Position numbers and translations under genes: made by a program
From: Clusia tigrina
Taxonomy: Eukaryota; Arthropoda; Insecta; Diptera; Clusiidae
Length of the DNA: 64,000 nt
Assembly: GCA_920105625.2 (NCBI GenBank)
Contig: OV050031.1
Coordinates: forward strand, 85,073,995-85,137,994
Direction of reading: 5' to 3'
Part shown: piece after piece, positions 63,691-64,000 of the stretch
Numbering within the stretch: the first letter of the stretch is position 1
Layout of the letters: each line of letters starts with the position of its first letter
Notes under the pieces: generated by a model
The model's input: only the letters and a program-made list of their open reading frames with translations
Databases searched by the model: none
Told to the model about the DNA's origin: nothing

Positions 63691-64000
63691 GCGACGCCGA
63701 CTGAGACGCCGACTGAGGCAGATAGGGGTAGATAAAAGCATAGAGAAGGCAGCAAACCCCCCAATCGACAGCGGCAGCGACTGAGACGCCCACAGAGACG
63801 CTGACAGAGGGTGCGACGCCGACTGAGACGCCGACTGAGGCAGATAGGGGTAGATAAAAACATAGAGCAGGCAGCAGACCCCCTAATTGACAGCGGCAAC
63901 GACTGAGACGTCTACACAGACGCCGATTGAGATGCCGACTGAGGTAGATAGGGGTAGATATAGGTATAGAGAAGGCAGCAGACCCCCGAATGGACAGCGG

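Larger units (their letters stand above)
1..64000 (+). repeat. Satellite array, ~110/122-bp monomer
   Basis: The whole window consists of head-to-tail monomers. In order each has a C-run (usually C5-C7), CAATCGACAGCGGCAGCGAC, TGAGACGCCTACAGAGACGC, TGACAGAGGCTGCGAC, one or more GCCGACTGAGAC units, and GGCAGATAGGGGTAGATATA followed by GGCATAGAGAAGGCAGCAGA. Measured spacings are 110 bp (7,201 to 7,311) and 122 bp (7,311 to 7,433); the difference is one 12-bp unit. A consensus monomer is about 60% GC and purine-rich on this strand. No unique sequence over 300 bp is present; the only non-satellite DNA is the set of small AT-rich elements in domain 2. Window length divided by monomer length gives roughly 550 monomers, an estimate. 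Whether the array is centromeric, subtelomeric or interstitial cannot be told from the sequence. Confidence 0.97.
52697..64000 (+). repeat. Satellite domain 3 (no MITE, ~2-kb HOR)
   Basis: Satellite monomers continue without any MITE to the end of the window. The first part (to about 56,350) belongs to a large duplication shared with domain 2. The last part is a HOR of about 2 kb in three copies. Monomers with GCAGACGCCC flanks that resemble the uninserted MITE target occur here (about 53,850, 54,460, 54,920, 58,010, 59,917, 61,985). Nothing resembling a gene or unique sequence is seen. Confidence 0.75.

Noticed and set aside
1..64000. CRISPR array
   Set aside because: Direct repeats are contiguous and the whole unit is related between copies. 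There are no unique spacers of constant length, no leader and no cas genes.
1..64000. Telomeric or subtelomeric simple repeat
   Set aside because: GATAGGGGTAGATATAGG has a faint resemblance to telomere-like G-rich DNA, but it occurs once per ~110 bp and never as a short tandem array.
1..64000. CENP-B box or other known centromere motif
   Set aside because: I found no match to the CENP-B box pattern (TTCG....A..CGGG) in the monomer. Centromere identity cannot be decided from sequence.
1..64000. GATATA/TATAGG as TATA-box promoters in each monomer
   Set aside because: The motif is part of the repeat and occurs in nearly every monomer. Without transcript data it has no support as a promoter.
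1..64000. tRNA, rRNA or small RNA genes
   Set aside because: No conserved rRNA segments and no tRNA A/B-box or cloverleaf arrangement could be recognised on either strand.

Overview
The window is one uninterrupted tandem-repeat (satellite) array from a eukaryotic genome. I find no protein-coding gene and no RNA gene. The basic monomer is about 110 or 122 bp; the two forms differ by one copy of an internal 12-bp motif. A shortened monomer of about 96 bp recurs throughout. All monomers lie head to tail in the same orientation, and the array runs off both ends of the window. Hand counts on one 110-bp consensus give about 60% GC, 64% purines and only about 10% T on the + strand, and CpG is close to its expected frequency. 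Lack of CpG depletion, together with a mariner-like inverted-repeat element, weakly suggests an invertebrate animal, perhaps an insect. The sequence alone does not identify the host.

Layout. Domain 1 (about 1-27,650) has no inserted element. It carries many short monomers and a recurring three-monomer module, and contains a higher-order repeat (HOR) of 3.5-4.3 kb present three times almost unchanged (about 6,640-18,580), plus a more diverged partial copy (to about 19,740). Domain 2 (about 27,650-52,700) contains ten copies of an AT-rich, 113-159 bp miniature inverted-repeat transposable element (MITE). Nine keep both ends and are flanked by a TA duplication; one has lost its right end. All lie in the same orientation and at the same position in the monomer, so one ancestral insertion was apparently multiplied by later amplification of the satellite. 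Domain 2 holds a two-MITE HOR (about 3.1-3.5 kb per unit), a 376-bp tandem duplication and the start of a 3.8-4.8 kb tandem duplication that crosses into domain 3. Domain 3 (about 52,700-64,000) lacks the MITE but contains monomers that look like the uninserted form of the target site, and ends in a HOR of about 2 kb present three times.

Apparent open reading frames are a by-product of the repeat. Common monomer lengths leave remainder 2 when divided by 3, so each ORF passes through all three frames in successive monomers and usually ends at the same recurring TAG. The biological interest is structural: layered repeat evolution (12 bp, then 110/122 bp, then 0.4-4.8 kb HORs), unequal-crossover junctions, and a transposon insertion that acts as a dated marker of amplification.
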